Positions 35,954 through 46,059 of a stretch of 64,000 nucleotides of DNA are shown here, in pieces. Both the position numbers and the translations under genes were made by a program. The stretch spans positions 692,474 through 756,473 of the forward strand of contig NZ_JAOEIY010000001.1 in assembly GCF_025966695.1 (NCBI RefSeq), given 5' to 3'. Every line of letters begins with the position of its first letter. Position 1 is the stretch's first letter. Source of the DNA: Stutzerimonas sp. S1. Lineage in GTDB: Bacteria > Pseudomonadota > Gammaproteobacteria > Pseudomonadales > Pseudomonadaceae. The notes under the pieces were generated by a model, which was given only the letters and a program-made list of their open reading frames with translations, searched no databases and was not told where the DNA came from.

Positions 35954-36495
35954 AGATCATCGAAACCAGCATTCCCGACGTACTGATCATCGAGCCGAAG
36001 GTCTTCGGCGACGAACGCGGTTTCTTCTACGAAAGCTTCAACGCCGCCGCCTTCGAAGCGGCGACCGGACTCAAGCGCCAGTTCGTTCAGGACAACCACT
36101 CCAAGTCCCAGCGCGGCGTGCTGCGCGGCCTGCATTACCAGATCCAGCAACCGCAGGGGAAACTGGTGCGCGTGGTGGCCGGCGAAGTGTTCGATGTCGC
36201 CGTCGACCTGCGCCGGAGCTCGCCGAGCTTCGGCCGCTGGACCGGCGTGCTGCTCAATGCCGAGAACAAACGCCAGCTGTGGATTCCGGAAGGCTTCGCA
36301 CATGGTTTCGTGGTGCTCAGCGAGAGCGCCGAATTCCTCTACAAGACCACCGACTACTACGCGCCGGAGCACGAGCGCAGCCTGTTGTGGAACGACCCTG
36401 AGCTCGGCATTCAATGGCCGATCGACGAGCCGCCCCAACTGTCCGCCAAGGACCAGGCCGGCAAGCCCCTGCGTGAAGCGGAGTTGTTTGCATGA
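35950..36495 (+). CDS. rmlC: dTDP-4-dehydrorhamnose 3,5-epimerase
   Basis: 181-residue cupin enzyme, third step of the pathway. The signature [17 protein letters not shown] contains the conserved His of the active site, followed by [19 protein letters not shown] and [10 protein letters not shown]. It overlaps rmlA and rmlD by 4 bases each. Here rmlC lies before rmlD, unlike the rmlBDAC order I recall for P. aeruginosa. Confidence 0.96.
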   Translation: MKIIETSIPDVLIIEPKVFGDERGFFYESFNAAAFEAATGLKRQFVQDNHSKSQRGVLRGLHYQIQQPQGKLVRVVAGEVFDVAVDLRRSSPSFGRWTGVLLNAENKRQLWIPEGFAHGFVVLSESAEFLYKTTDYYAPEHERSLLWNDPELGIQWPIDEPPQLSAKDQAGKPLREAELFA

Positions 36496-37403
36496 AGATC
36501 CTGATCACCGGCAGCCAAGGCCAGCTTTCGCGAGAACTGCAGCTCGAACTCGCCGGTGAGGGCAAGGTGCTCGCCCTCGGGCATCACGCCCTGAATCTCG
36601 CCGATGCCGAGCAGATCCGCCAGCAGGTGCGCCTGCTGCGCCCCGAGCTGATCATCAACGCGGCGGCGTACACCGCGGTCGACCCGGCCGAGCGGGAGCG
36701 CGAGCAGGCATTCGCGGTGAATGCCCAGGGACCGGGCGTTCTTGCCGAAGAGGCGGCCCGCCTGGGCGCGCCCTTGATCCACTATTCCACCGATTACGTG
36801 TTCGACGGCAGCAAGCCGCAACCCTACACCGAACAGGATCGACCCCATCCGCTGGGTATCTACGGCGCCAGCAAGCTGGCCGGCGAGCAGGCGATCCAGG
36901 CGGTAGCCGGCGAACACCTGATCCTGCGCACCAGCTGGGTGTATTCGCGTCACGGTCGCAACTTCCTGCTGACCATGCAGCGCCTGCTACAGGAGCGCGA
37001 CCAGCTCTCGGTGGTGGCCGACGAGATCGGCGCGCCGACCTTGGCGCGCAGCATCGCCCGCGCCACCGGAGCGATGATCCGCAAGTGGCGCAACGGCGAG
37101 CGCGAGCTCAGCGGCCTGTACCACCTGACCGCCAGTGGCGAAACCTCCTGGTACGGCTTTGCCTGCAGCATCGCCGACCATCTGCAGCAGCAGGGCAAAC
37201 TGAGCGCACGCATCGAACCGATCCGTTCCCGCGATTACCCCACGGCCGCCCAGCGCCCGCTCAACTCGCGGCTCGACTGCTCCCGCCTGCAGCAGGACTG
37301 GGATGTGCGCCTGCCGGACTGGGAAAGCGCGCTGCAGGAATGCCTGGGCGCTCCCTGCGCTGTCCAGCTGGCCGAGCGCGCCGCGATCCAGCAACGTCTG
37401 TAG
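36492..37403 (+). CDS. rmlD: dTDP-4-dehydrorhamnose reductase
   Basis: 303-residue NADPH-dependent reductase, last step to dTDP-L-rhamnose. The N-terminal TGSQGQLSREL binds the cofactor, STDYVFDG and YGASKLAGEQ carry the catalytic residues (Thr/Asp and Tyr-Lys). It ends the rml operon. The rhamnose is probably used for lipopolysaccharide core or O-antigen, or for rhamnolipid, but no glycosyltransferase gene adjoins. Confidence 0.95.
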   Translation: MKILITGSQGQLSRELQLELAGEGKVLALGHHALNLADAEQIRQQVRLLRPELIINAAAYTAVDPAEREREQAFAVNAQGPGVLAEEAARLGAPLIHYSTDYVFDGSKPQPYTEQDRPHPLGIYGASKLAGEQAIQAVAGEHLILRTSWVYSRHGRNFLLTMQRLLQERDQLSVVADEIGAPTLARSIARATGAMIRKWRNGERELSGLYHLTASGETSWYGFACSIADHLQQQGKLSARIEPIRSRDYPTAAQRPLNSRLDCSRLQQDWDVRLPDWESALQECLGAPCAVQLAERAAIQQRL

Positions 37404-37490
37404 CCTGCGCCCGTGGGACGGACAGCGGATCGACGCTGAACCTCGCCCTGCCGAACGTGCATAATGCGCCGGATTCACAGGCGCCCTCGC

Positions 37491-39299
37491 ATGACCGCAA
37501 CCGCACCTCCTCACCGCCCCCGCTGGCGCAACCTCATCCTGCTCGCGTTGCTGCTGGCACCGCTGCTGTGGCCGTTGCAACAGCTGGCCGAGCGTTACTA
37601 CCGCAACGAACTGACCGAGCAGAACCGCCAGACGCTCGATCTCTACGTGGCCAACCTGCTCGGTACCCTCAACCGCTATGAAGTGATGCCGCGGATCCTC
37701 GGCGACCTGCCGGAGCTGCGCGCCGCCCTGCGCCAGCAGGGCCAGCCGCGGGTACAGGATCAGGCCAACCGCCTGCTCAAGCAGATGCGCACGCGTACCG
37801 GCGCCGACGTCATCTACCTGATGGCGCCGGACGGCACCACGCTGGCGGCCTCGAACTGGGACGAGGAAGACAGCTTCGTCGGGCGCAACTTCGCCTTTCG
37901 TCCATATTTCCGCCAGGCGATGGAGGGCCGCCTCGGGCGCTTCTTCGGCCTCGGCACCACCTCAGGCAAGCGTGGCTACTACTTCGGCGCGGCAGTGCGC
38001 GACGGTGAGCAGATCCTCGGCGTGCTGGTGGTCAAGGTCGATCTGGACAACACCGAAATGCTCTGGGGCAACACCCCGGAGCAGCTGATGGTGACCGACA
38101 ACTTCGGCGTGGTGATCCTCACCTCGCGGCCGGAATGGCGCTTTCGCGCCAGCCGCGCACTGACCGCCGAGGAGCGCGAGCAGATCGCCTTCGACCAGCC
38201 CTACACCACCCTCGAGCCGCGCGACCTGACCCTGGACATCAACGCCTGGCTGATCCAGAGCCGCGAACTGAAGGAGACCGGCTGGAGCGTGCGCATCCTC
38301 GCGCCGATCAGCCTGGTGGAGCGCCCGGTGCGCACGGTGGTCGCGATCGGCAGCGCCACCCTGCTGGCATTGCTGCTGCTGCTCGGCCTGCTGATGCAGC
38401 GCCGCCGCCACTTCCTCGAGCGCCTGGCGCTGGATGCCCAGGCCCGCCGCGAGCTGGAGCAGCGCGTGCAGGAGCGCACCCGCGATCTGGAGGCGCTCAA
38501 CAGCCGGCTCAAGGTCGAGGTGCTCGAGCGCGAGCAGGCCCAGCAGGAGCTGGTACGCGCCCAGGACGAACTGCTGCAGGCCGGCAAGCTGTCGGCGCTG
38601 GGCACCATGTCGGCCAGCATCAGCCACGAACTGAACCAGCCGCTGGCGGCGATCCGCAGCTATGCCGACAACGCCGGCGTGCTGCTCGACCAGCAGCGCA
38701 ACGCCGAAGCCCGCGACAACCTCAAGCTGATCAGCGAGCTCACCGCGCGCATGGCCTCGATCATCGCCCACCTGCGCGCCTTCGCCCGCCGTGACCAGCA
38801 CGCCCCCGAGCGGGTCGCCCTGCAGCCGGCGCTCGACGATGCCCTCGCCCTGCTCGCCAAGCGCCGCCAGGCGATGGCCGTCGAGCTGATCCGCGACGTA
38901 CCGGAAGCCACGCTGTGGGTGCAGGCCGGCGAGACGCGGCTGCGGCAGATCCTTGCCAACCTGCTGGCCAACGCCCTCGATGCGCTGGCCGAACGCCCGC
39001 CGGTGCGGCGGATCTGGCTGCGTGCCGAGCAGCAGGGCGACGGCGTGCTGCTGACCCTGCGCGACAACGGCCCGGGATTTTCCGCCGATGCCTTGCAGCG
39101 CGCCCGCGAGCCATTCTTCACCACCAAGACCAGCGCCCAGGGCCTCGGCCTCGGTCTGGCGATCTGCGATACGCTGGTGCGCGCGCTGGGCGGCGAGCTG
39201 AGCCTCGCCAACCATCCCGACGGCGGCGCCCAGCTCAGTCTGTTCCTGCGCCGTGCCGAGCCCGGCGTCGCCTTCCCCACCGAGGACCACTTTCAATGA
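37491..39299 (+). CDS. dctB: C4-dicarboxylate sensor histidine kinase DctB
   Basis: 602-residue membrane kinase. Membrane segments lie at about 14-31 and 283-303 and enclose a periplasmic double-Cache sensor (GRNFAFRPYFRQAMEGRLGR is the ligand-pocket region typical of DctB). A coiled coil follows (320-365), then HisKA with phosphorylated H379 in SISHELNQPLAAI, and a HATPase with ANALDAL, DNGPGFS and GLGLGLAI. It phosphorylates DctD in response to succinate, malate or fumarate. ATG 37491 is chosen; an in-frame ATG at 37464 is possible. The stop overlaps dctD. Confidence 0.93.
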   Translation: MTATAPPHRPRWRNLILLALLLAPLLWPLQQLAERYYRNELTEQNRQTLDLYVANLLGTLNRYEVMPRILGDLPELRAALRQQGQPRVQDQANRLLKQMRTRTGADVIYLMAPDGTTLAASNWDEEDSFVGRNFAFRPYFRQAMEGRLGRFFGLGTTSGKRGYYFGAAVRDGEQILGVLVVKVDLDNTEMLWGNTPEQLMVTDNFGVVILTSRPEWRFRASRALTAEEREQIAFDQPYTTLEPRDLTLDINAWLIQSRELKETGWSVRILAPISLVERPVRTVVAIGSATLLALLLLLGLLMQRRRHFLERLALDAQARRELEQRVQERTRDLEALNSRLKVEVLEREQAQQELVRAQDELLQAGKLSALGTMSASISHELNQPLAAIRSYADNAGVLLDQQRNAEARDNLKLISELTARMASIIAHLRAFARRDQHAPERVALQPALDDALALLAKRRQAMAVELIRDVPEATLWVQAGETRLRQILANLLANALDALAERPPVRRIWLRAEQQGDGVLLTLRDNGPGFSADALQRAREPFFTTKTSAQGLGLGLAICDTLVRALGGELSLANHPDGGAQLSLFLRRAEPGVAFPTEDHFQ

Positions 39300-40687
39300 G
39301 CAGCGATACTCCGATCAGCGCGCAGGCGCAGGTGGTCCTGGTCGACGATGATCCGCACCTGCGCAAGGCCCTGAGCCAGACCCTCGATCTGGCCGGGTTG
39401 CAGGTGGTCTGCCTGGAGGATGCGCGCAGCCTGCAAGCGCGCCTGCCGGCGGACTGGCCAGGGGTGGTGGTCAGCGACATCCGCATGCCGGGCCTCGACG
39501 GCCTGCAGCTGCTGCAACAGTTGCAGGCGCGCGATGCCGAACTGCCGGTGCTGCTGATCACCGGCCACGGCGATATTCAGCTGGCGGTTCAGGCCATGCG
39601 CGCCGGCGCCTACGACTTCCTCGAAAAACCCTTCCCCAGCGAAGCGCTGCTGGACAGCGTGCGCCGTGCCCTGGCGCTGCGCCGGCTGGTGTTGGACAAC
39701 CGCTCGCTGCGCCTGGCCCTGGCCGACCGCCAACAACTGTCGGCGCGCCTGCTCGGCCACTCGCCGGCCATGCAGCGCCTGCGCGAACAGATCGGTGCGC
39801 TGGCTGGCACCCAGGCCGACGTGCTCATCCTCGGTGAGACCGGCGCCGGCAAGGAAGTGGTCGCCCGCGCCCTGCATGACCTGTCGAATCGTCGCAACGG
39901 CCCCTTCGTCGCGATCAACGCCGGTGCGCTGGCCGAGTCGGTGGTCGAAAGCGAACTGTTCGGCCACGAACCGGGCGCCTTCACCGGCGCGCAAAAACGG
40001 CGCATCGGCAAGTTCGAGTTCGCCAACGGCGGCACCCTGTTCCTCGACGAGATCGAGAGCATGAGCCTCGACGTGCAGGTCAAGCTGCTGCGCCTGCTGC
40101 AGGAACGGGTGGTCGAACGCCTCGGTGGCAACCAGTCGATCGCGCTGGACATCCGCGTCATCGCCGCGACCAAGGAAGACCTGCGTCAGGCCGCCGACCA
40201 GGGCCGCTTCCGCGCCGACCTGTATTACCGGCTGAACGTCGCGCCGCTGCGCATCCCCGCGCTGCGCGAACGCAGCGAAGACATCCTCCTGCTGTTCCAG
40301 CATTTCGCCGAAGCCGCCGCGCAGCGCCACGGCCTGCCGGCCCGTGCGCTGCTGCCGGAACAGCGCGCACTGCTGCTGCGCCATGCCTGGCCGGGCAACG
40401 TGCGCGAGCTGCAGAACACCGCCGAGCGCTTCGCCCTGGGGCTCGAGCTGGGCCTCGAACTGCCGGACGCCAAGCCGCTGCTGACAACCGCCGGCGGCAG
40501 CCTCGGCGAGCAGGTCGATGCGTTCGAGCGTGCGCTGATCGCCGCCGAACTGGCGCGCCCGCACAGCTCGCTGCGCAGTGTCGCCGAAGCCCTCGGCCTG
40601 CCGCGCAAGACCCTGCATGACAAGCTGCGCAAACACGGCCTGAGTTTTGCCGATGCTGGCGGAAGCTCGCCCGATGAGGCGGACTAG
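39296..40687 (+). CDS. dctD: Sigma-54-dependent response regulator DctD
   Basis: 463-residue NtrC-family activator. Receiver domain with D61 in VVSDIRMPG and K in FLEKPF. AAA+ domain with Walker A GETGAGKE, the sigma-54 contact loop GAFTGAQKRR and Walker B GGTLFLDEI. A C-terminal Fis-type helix-turn-helix (SLRSVAEALGLPRKTLHDKL) follows. It activates dctPQM at the sigma-54 promoter downstream. The frame runs upstream inside dctB but translation starts at ATG 39296, overlapping the dctB stop. Confidence 0.95.
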   Translation: MSSDTPISAQAQVVLVDDDPHLRKALSQTLDLAGLQVVCLEDARSLQARLPADWPGVVVSDIRMPGLDGLQLLQQLQARDAELPVLLITGHGDIQLAVQAMRAGAYDFLEKPFPSEALLDSVRRALALRRLVLDNRSLRLALADRQQLSARLLGHSPAMQRLREQIGALAGTQADVLILGETGAGKEVVARALHDLSNRRNGPFVAINAGALAESVVESELFGHEPGAFTGAQKRRIGKFEFANGGTLFLDEIESMSLDVQVKLLRLLQERVVERLGGNQSIALDIRVIAATKEDLRQAADQGRFRADLYYRLNVAPLRIPALRERSEDILLLFQHFAEAAAQRHGLPARALLPEQRALLLRHAWPGNVRELQNTAERFALGLELGLELPDAKPLLTTAGGSLGEQVDAFERALIAAELARPHSSLRSVAEALGLPRKTLHDKLRKHGLSFADAGGSSPDEAD

Positions 40688-40688
40688 T

Positions 40689-40704
40689 TGGCGGTTTTCC
40701 GCCA
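40689..40704 (+). promoter_or_regulatory. Probable DctD binding site (upstream activator)
   Basis: TGGCGGTTTTCCGCCA is a perfect dyad matching the GCGG-N4-CCGC pattern described for DctD-type sites in rhizobia. It lies right after the dctD stop and about 180 bases before the sigma-54 promoter of dctP. It could also act as a weak terminator hairpin for dctBD. Confidence 0.5.
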
Positions 40705-42015
<1,311 letters not shown>

Positions 42016-42022
42016 CCCTGAA

Positions 42023-42051
42023 CGCAGGGGCGGGCACAAGCCGCCCCTGCG
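42023..42051 (+). other. 11-bp stem hairpin between dctP and dctQ
   Basis: CGCAGGGGCGG (42023-42033) pairs with CCGCCCCTGCG (42041-42051) and is followed by only CTTTACC. It probably acts as an mRNA stabiliser or partial terminator so that dctP exceeds dctQM. The 236 bases from here to dctQ hold no gene that I can support. Confidence 0.65.
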
Positions 42052-42287
42052 CTTTACCTACGCAACGCTACACCGACAGATCAGTGCAAAGACAAAGCCG
42101 CTAGCGAAGGCGAGGCCCGCACCCCGGGCTGGATGGCATGGCCACGGTGATCCCGGGCGCGCCGCTTGGCTGGCTACAACAAGAGTCTTTTCATTGCTCT
42201 GTCCACCGGCCACAGCCTGGCTGGTCTATGGCGCACCCTCCGTGTTCGCCGGTCGAACAATCTGCAGTCCATCGGGAGATGTCATCC

Positions 42288-42917
42288 ATGAACGCCCTCT
42301 GGCGCGTCTGGGACCACTTCGAGGAAGGTTTCATCGCCTTTCTGCTGGCCGCCATGACACTGGTGACGTTCGTTTACGTCATCCTCAACAACCTCTACAC
42401 CGTCTTCTATGACCTGGCCGAGCGTTTTCCCGCGGCCGAGGACTTCTTCTTCACCATCGGTGACTACGTCATCGGCCTGGCCCAGGCCATGACCTGGAGC
42501 ACCGCGCTGACCAAGGCGCTGTTCGCCTGGCTGATCTTCTCCGGCCTCGCCTATGGCGTGCGCACCGCCGGCCACATCGGCGTCGATGCGCTGGTCAAGC
42601 TCGCCCCGCGGCATATCCAGCGCATCATCGGCATCATCGCCTGCCTGTTCTGCCTGGGCTACGCCGGGCTGCTGAGCGTGGCCAGCTTCGAATGGATCCA
42701 GACCCTGTTCATCGCCAACATCGGCGCCGAGGATCTGGGCCACATCGGCATCAAGCAATGGCACATCGGCATGATCGTGCCGTTCGGTTTCGCCATGGTG
42801 TTCATCCGCTTCGCCGAAATCTTCGTGCGCATCCTGCGCAACGAGCAGACCGGCCTGGGGCTGGCCGACGAGGCGGCCGAGGCGGCGAAACTGGGTAACG
42901 AGGAGCCGAAGCAATGA
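42288..42917 (+). CDS. dctQ: TRAP transporter small permease DctQ
   Basis: 209-residue membrane protein with four segments. It starts MNALWRVWDHFEEGFIAFLL with TMTWSTALTKALFAWLIFSG and GVRTAGHIGVDALVKL, typical of the long DctQ type. ATG 42288 has GGGAG 9 bases upstream; the nearby ATG 42279 is too close to that site. Its stop overlaps dctM by 4 bases, so the two membrane subunits are made together. Confidence 0.94.
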   Translation: MNALWRVWDHFEEGFIAFLLAAMTLVTFVYVILNNLYTVFYDLAERFPAAEDFFFTIGDYVIGLAQAMTWSTALTKALFAWLIFSGLAYGVRTAGHIGVDALVKLAPRHIQRIIGIIACLFCLGYAGLLSVASFEWIQTLFIANIGAEDLGHIGIKQWHIGMIVPFGFAMVFIRFAEIFVRILRNEQTGLGLADEAAEAAKLGNEEPKQ

Positions 42918-44194
42918 CCATCCTGTTCCTCTTCGTCGCGCTGTTCGCGCTGATGTTCATCGGCGTGCCGGTTGCGGTATCGCTCGGTCTGGCCGGCTCG
43001 CTGACCATCATGATCTTCAGCGAGGATTCTGTACGCTCGCTGGCGATCAAGCTGTTCGAAACCTCCGAACACTACACGCTGCTGGCGATCCCGTTCTTCC
43101 TGCTCGCTGGCGCGTTCATGACCACCGGCGGCGTCGCCCGCCGGCTGATCGACTTCGCCAACGCCTGCGTCGGCCACATCCGTGGCGGCCTGGCGATCGG
43201 TGCGGTGCTGGCCTGCATGCTGTTCGCCGCGCTGTCCGGCTCCAGCCCGGCGACCGTCGCCGCGGTAGGCTCCATCGCCATCGCCGGCATGGTGCGCTCG
43301 GGCTACCCGCAGGCCTTCGGCGCCGGCATCGTCTGTAACGCCGGTACGCTGGGCATCCTCATTCCGCCGTCGGTGGTGATGGTGGTCTACGCCGCCGCCA
43401 CCGAAACCTCGGTGGGCAAGCTGTTCATGGCCGGCGTGGTGCCGGGCATCCTGCTCGGCGCGGTGCTGATGGCGGCGATCTACATCATCGCCGTGAAGAA
43501 AAACCTGCCGGCCCTGCCGCGCGCCTCGTTCCGCGAGTGGCTGTCCGCCGCACGCAAGGCGATCTGGGGTCTGCTGCTGATGGTGATCATCCTCGGTGGC
43601 ATCTACTCGGGCATGTTCACCCCGACCGAAGCGGCAGCGGTAGCAGCGGTCTATTCGGCCTTCGTCGCGCTGTTCGTCTACAAGGACATGACCATCCGCG
43701 AAGCGCCGAAGGTGATCCTGGAGTCGGGCAAGCTGTCGATCATGCTGATGTTCATCATCGCCAACGCCATGCTCTTCGCCCACGTGCTGACCACCGAGCA
43801 GATCCCGCAGGCGATCACCGCCTGGGTACTGGAAGCCGGACTGCAGCCGTGGATGTTCCTGCTGGTGGTAAACATCGTGCTGCTGGTCGCCGGGGCCTTC
43901 ATGGAGCCGTCGGCGATCATCCTGATCCTCGCGCCGATCCTCTTCCCGATCGCCGTCGAACTGGGCATCGACCCGATTCACCTCGGGGTGATCATGGTGG
44001 TGAACATGGAGATCGGCCTGATCACCCCACCGGTGGGGCTGAACCTGTTCGTCACCTCGGCGGTGACCGGCATGACCGTCACCGAGGTGATCCGCGCCGC
44101 CATGCCGTGGCTGATGATGCTGCTCAGCTTCCTGGTGATCATCACCTACATCCCGGCAATCTCGCTGGCGCTGCCCAACGCGCTGGGCATGTAG
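42914..44194 (+). CDS. dctM: TRAP transporter large permease DctM
   Basis: 426-residue membrane protein of 11-12 segments that forms the sodium-coupled transport channel. GIPFFLLAGAFMTTGGVARRL-type sequence (key part AIPFFLLAGAFMTTGG), LSGSSPATVAAVGSIAI and the LITPPVGLNLFV motif near the end are diagnostic. A strong terminator follows at 44223. It completes the dctPQM uptake system. Confidence 0.96.
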   Translation: MTILFLFVALFALMFIGVPVAVSLGLAGSLTIMIFSEDSVRSLAIKLFETSEHYTLLAIPFFLLAGAFMTTGGVARRLIDFANACVGHIRGGLAIGAVLACMLFAALSGSSPATVAAVGSIAIAGMVRSGYPQAFGAGIVCNAGTLGILIPPSVVMVVYAAATETSVGKLFMAGVVPGILLGAVLMAAIYIIAVKKNLPALPRASFREWLSAARKAIWGLLLMVIILGGIYSGMFTPTEAAAVAAVYSAFVALFVYKDMTIREAPKVILESGKLSIMLMFIIANAMLFAHVLTTEQIPQAITAWVLEAGLQPWMFLLVVNIVLLVAGAFMEPSAIILILAPILFPIAVELGIDPIHLGVIMVVNMEIGLITPPVGLNLFVTSAVTGMTVTEVIRAAMPWLMMLLSFLVIITYIPAISLALPNALGM

Positions 44195-44222
44195 CCGCGT
44201 ACGACCTTTCTCGTATCCATTC

Positions 44223-44251
44223 GCCCGGCCTTCGCGCCGGGCTTTTTTTTT
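44223..44251 (+). terminator. Rho-independent terminator after dctM
   Basis: GCCCGGC and GCCGGGC form a 7-bp stem with a 6-base loop, followed by nine T residues. It ends the dctPQM transcript just before the convergent oxygenase gene. Confidence 0.92.
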
Positions 44252-44261
44252 GGCGCGTGGA

Positions 44262-44870
44262 TCAGGCCGACAGCGGCAGCGCGGCGCGGCGGCGGAACCA
44301 GCCGGTGACCGACAGGCGATCGACCTGGGTGGGCAACACCTCGTGCGGGAAGTCGCCAGCCATGAACACCACCAGGGTTCCGGCTTCGGGGGGGATGTCG
44401 CGGCTCCGATTATCCTCCAGGTACAGACGCAGGACTCCGCCGTGTTCGGGCTGCCAGTCGGGATTGAGATAGAGCACGGCCGTCACGCTGCGGCTGTCAT
44501 CGTCGCGGAAACGGTCCAGATGGGTCTTGTAGAAGGCGCCCGGCGGGTAGAAGGCGAAGTGGCATTCGAACTCTTCCAGCCCCAGAAACAGTTCACGGTT
44601 GAGCTGCTCGCGCAGGGCGTCCATCAGCTGCAGGTAAAGATCGCTCGCCGCTGACTGCCCGGGCTCGAGCCAGAGGATATGGTCGCCGCGTATGCCTTCA
44701 TGCACCGCCTGGCTTTCGCCGCGTCCGACTGCGGCTGGCACCATGACTCCCTCCGCCTCGCGGCGGCGACATTCTTCGGCGAGGCGGAGGGTGTCATGGC
44801 CAGGGAGAAACGCACGCTGTACCGACCAGCCACGCGCGGCCAGGTCATCGATAAGAGTCGAAAACTGCAA
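44262..44870 (-). CDS. 2-oxoglutarate/Fe(II) oxygenase, prolyl hydroxylase type (PPHD-like)
   Basis: 202-residue oxygenase resembling the Pseudomonas prolyl hydroxylase PPHD, which hydroxylates elongation factor Tu. The iron triad is H117-x-D119 (THLDRF) and H176 (FPHEV), and R185 in RLSVTGWF binds 2-oxoglutarate. YKTHLDRFRDDDSRSVT and TAVLYLNPDW are typical of the EGLN/PHD group. No ATG fits. TTG 44870 has GGAG exactly 8 bases upstream, whereas TTG 44876 is too close to it. It is transcribed toward the dctM terminator. An oxygen-linked role in translation is likely but inferred from homologues. Confidence 0.87.
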   Translation of the reverse strand: MQFSTLIDDLAARGWSVQRAFLPGHDTLRLAEECRRREAEGVMVPAAVGRGESQAVHEGIRGDHILWLEPGQSAASDLYLQLMDALREQLNRELFLGLEEFECHFAFYPPGAFYKTHLDRFRDDDSRSVTAVLYLNPDWQPEHGGVLRLYLEDNRSRDIPPEAGTLVVFMAGDFPHEVLPTQVDRLSVTGWFRRRAALPLSA

Positions 44871-44923
44871 GATCAAAGCTCCGAGAGATCAGGATCATCA
44901 CGCCGCCACAGCGGGCCGCCCGA

Positions 44924-45032
44924 CGCATCGGGGAACGATGCGCCCGCAGGACATTCAAGATGATTCGGGAATAGACGCAAGATCATGCGTCCGATGGCGC
45001 ATTCTGCGCCCGCCGGAGCATTCAGGGAATGC
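44924..45032. repeat. Cluster of four short inverted repeats
   Basis: CGCATCG/CGATGCG (44924-44942), GACGCA/TGCGTC (44974-44991), GGCGCA/TGCGCC (44996-45010) and GCATTC/GAATGC (45018-45032) lie within 110 bases. Stems are 6-7 bp with loops of 3-6. All are exact. A role as operators or as an RNA structure cannot be told apart from sequence. Confidence 0.55.
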
Positions 45033-45098
45033 CCGGATAGCGGGTCGCTGCAAACCTGAGCCAGACTGGCAGGACGGCGCAGAAACAGCCTGGAAGCT

Positions 45099-45127
45099 GG
45101 AAATTCGCTGACATAGAAAGAATTTCC
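45099..45127. promoter_or_regulatory. 8-bp inverted repeat upstream of DUF2059 gene
   Basis: GGAAATTC (45099-45106) and GAATTTCC (45120-45127) flank 13 bases. The AT-rich arms in a GC-rich genome suggest a transcription factor site. It lies about 150 bases before the DUF2059 start. Confidence 0.45.
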
Positions 45128-45278
45128 AAACTGCTTTCAGCGCAGTGCTGCCAGCTTAAAAGGCCCGCCAGCGCACCGCCTGTGACAATTCGTCCATGCG
45201 TCGGCAACCCACTGCGCCAGCCCAGCTCGACAGTCGGCCGTGCGGCGTCGACAATGCCGCCTTCGTACAGGAGATCCC

Positions 45279-46046
45279 ATGCGCGCCCTTCTCGCTTTCG
45301 CTCTATTGGCCATCAGCTTCGTCAGCCATGCCGATGTCTATGAAGAACTCTACGAAACCGCCGGCTGGGCCGATCAGCGCGCCAATTTCAGCGACGCTCT
45401 GAGCGCCGCCCAGCAGCGTTACAAGGACAGCCTGCCACCGGCGGTCTTCCAGGCTCTGGTGGACAACAGCAACCAGCGCTTCGCTAGCCAGGCGATGGAT
45501 CAGCGTGCCCAGCAGGCGCTGCGCAGCCATCTGCCGGAACCGCAACCGGCGCTGCAGTTCTTCCAGTCGCCGCTGGGGCGCAAGATCGTCGCCGCCGAGG
45601 TGCAGGCGGCACGCCGCGAACAGCTCGCGCAGCACGTCAACGGCCTGCCGCGAATGGACGCTGACAGCAATCGGCAGCTGCTGATTCGCCATCTGACGCA
45701 GGCAATCCCGGCCAGCGCGGCGGGTGCCGAGGTCAGCCTGGCGCTGGCCGGCGTCGCCGCCGACAGCCTCAGTCAGATGCTGCCCGGCATACTCGGTGGC
45801 GGCCAGGCCCAGACCCTGCTGAACAGCCAGCGCGAGCGCCTGGTGCAGCAGATCGAAGGCGATCTGGACAACACGCTGCTGTATATCTACCGCTCGCTGT
45901 CCGATGCCGAGCTCGAGAAATACCTGCAGTTCGCGCAATCCGAGGCCGGCAAGGCCTACTACCAGGCCGCTCTGCAGGCGCTACGTGCCGGCCTGGCGGT
46001 CGGCGTCGACAACAGCGCAATCCAGGCACAGCGACAGGATCAGTGA
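45279..46046 (+). CDS. DUF2059 periplasmic protein
   Basis: 255-residue exported protein. The start ATG 45279 follows AGGAGA and gives signal peptide LLAFALLAISFVSHA. The family trait is two related alpha-helical DUF2059-like parts. The C-terminal DNTLLYIYRSLSDAELEKYL and FAQSEAGKAYYQAALQAL is the diagnostic motif. The function of the family is unknown. It ends 13 bases before the stop of the convergent hydrolase gene. Confidence 0.85.
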   Translation: MRALLAFALLAISFVSHADVYEELYETAGWADQRANFSDALSAAQQRYKDSLPPAVFQALVDNSNQRFASQAMDQRAQQALRSHLPEPQPALQFFQSPLGRKIVAAEVQAARREQLAQHVNGLPRMDADSNRQLLIRHLTQAIPASAAGAEVSLALAGVAADSLSQMLPGILGGGQAQTLLNSQRERLVQQIEGDLDNTLLYIYRSLSDAELEKYLQFAQSEAGKAYYQAALQALRAGLAVGVDNSAIQAQRQDQ

Positions 46047-46059
46047 GCGCCGGCGCGGC

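Larger units (their letters stand above)
44871..45278. other. Palindrome-rich gene-free stretch
   Basis: This 408-base gap separates the oxygenase gene from the DUF2059 gene. It has no convincing open frame. It holds at least five short inverted repeats (listed separately), a degenerate direct repeat of the kind TGCGCCCGC-x-GGA-x-CATTCA-...-GGGAAT (copies around 44939 and 45005), and AGGAGA before the DUF2059 start. It is probably a regulatory region for one or both flanking genes. Confidence 0.5.
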
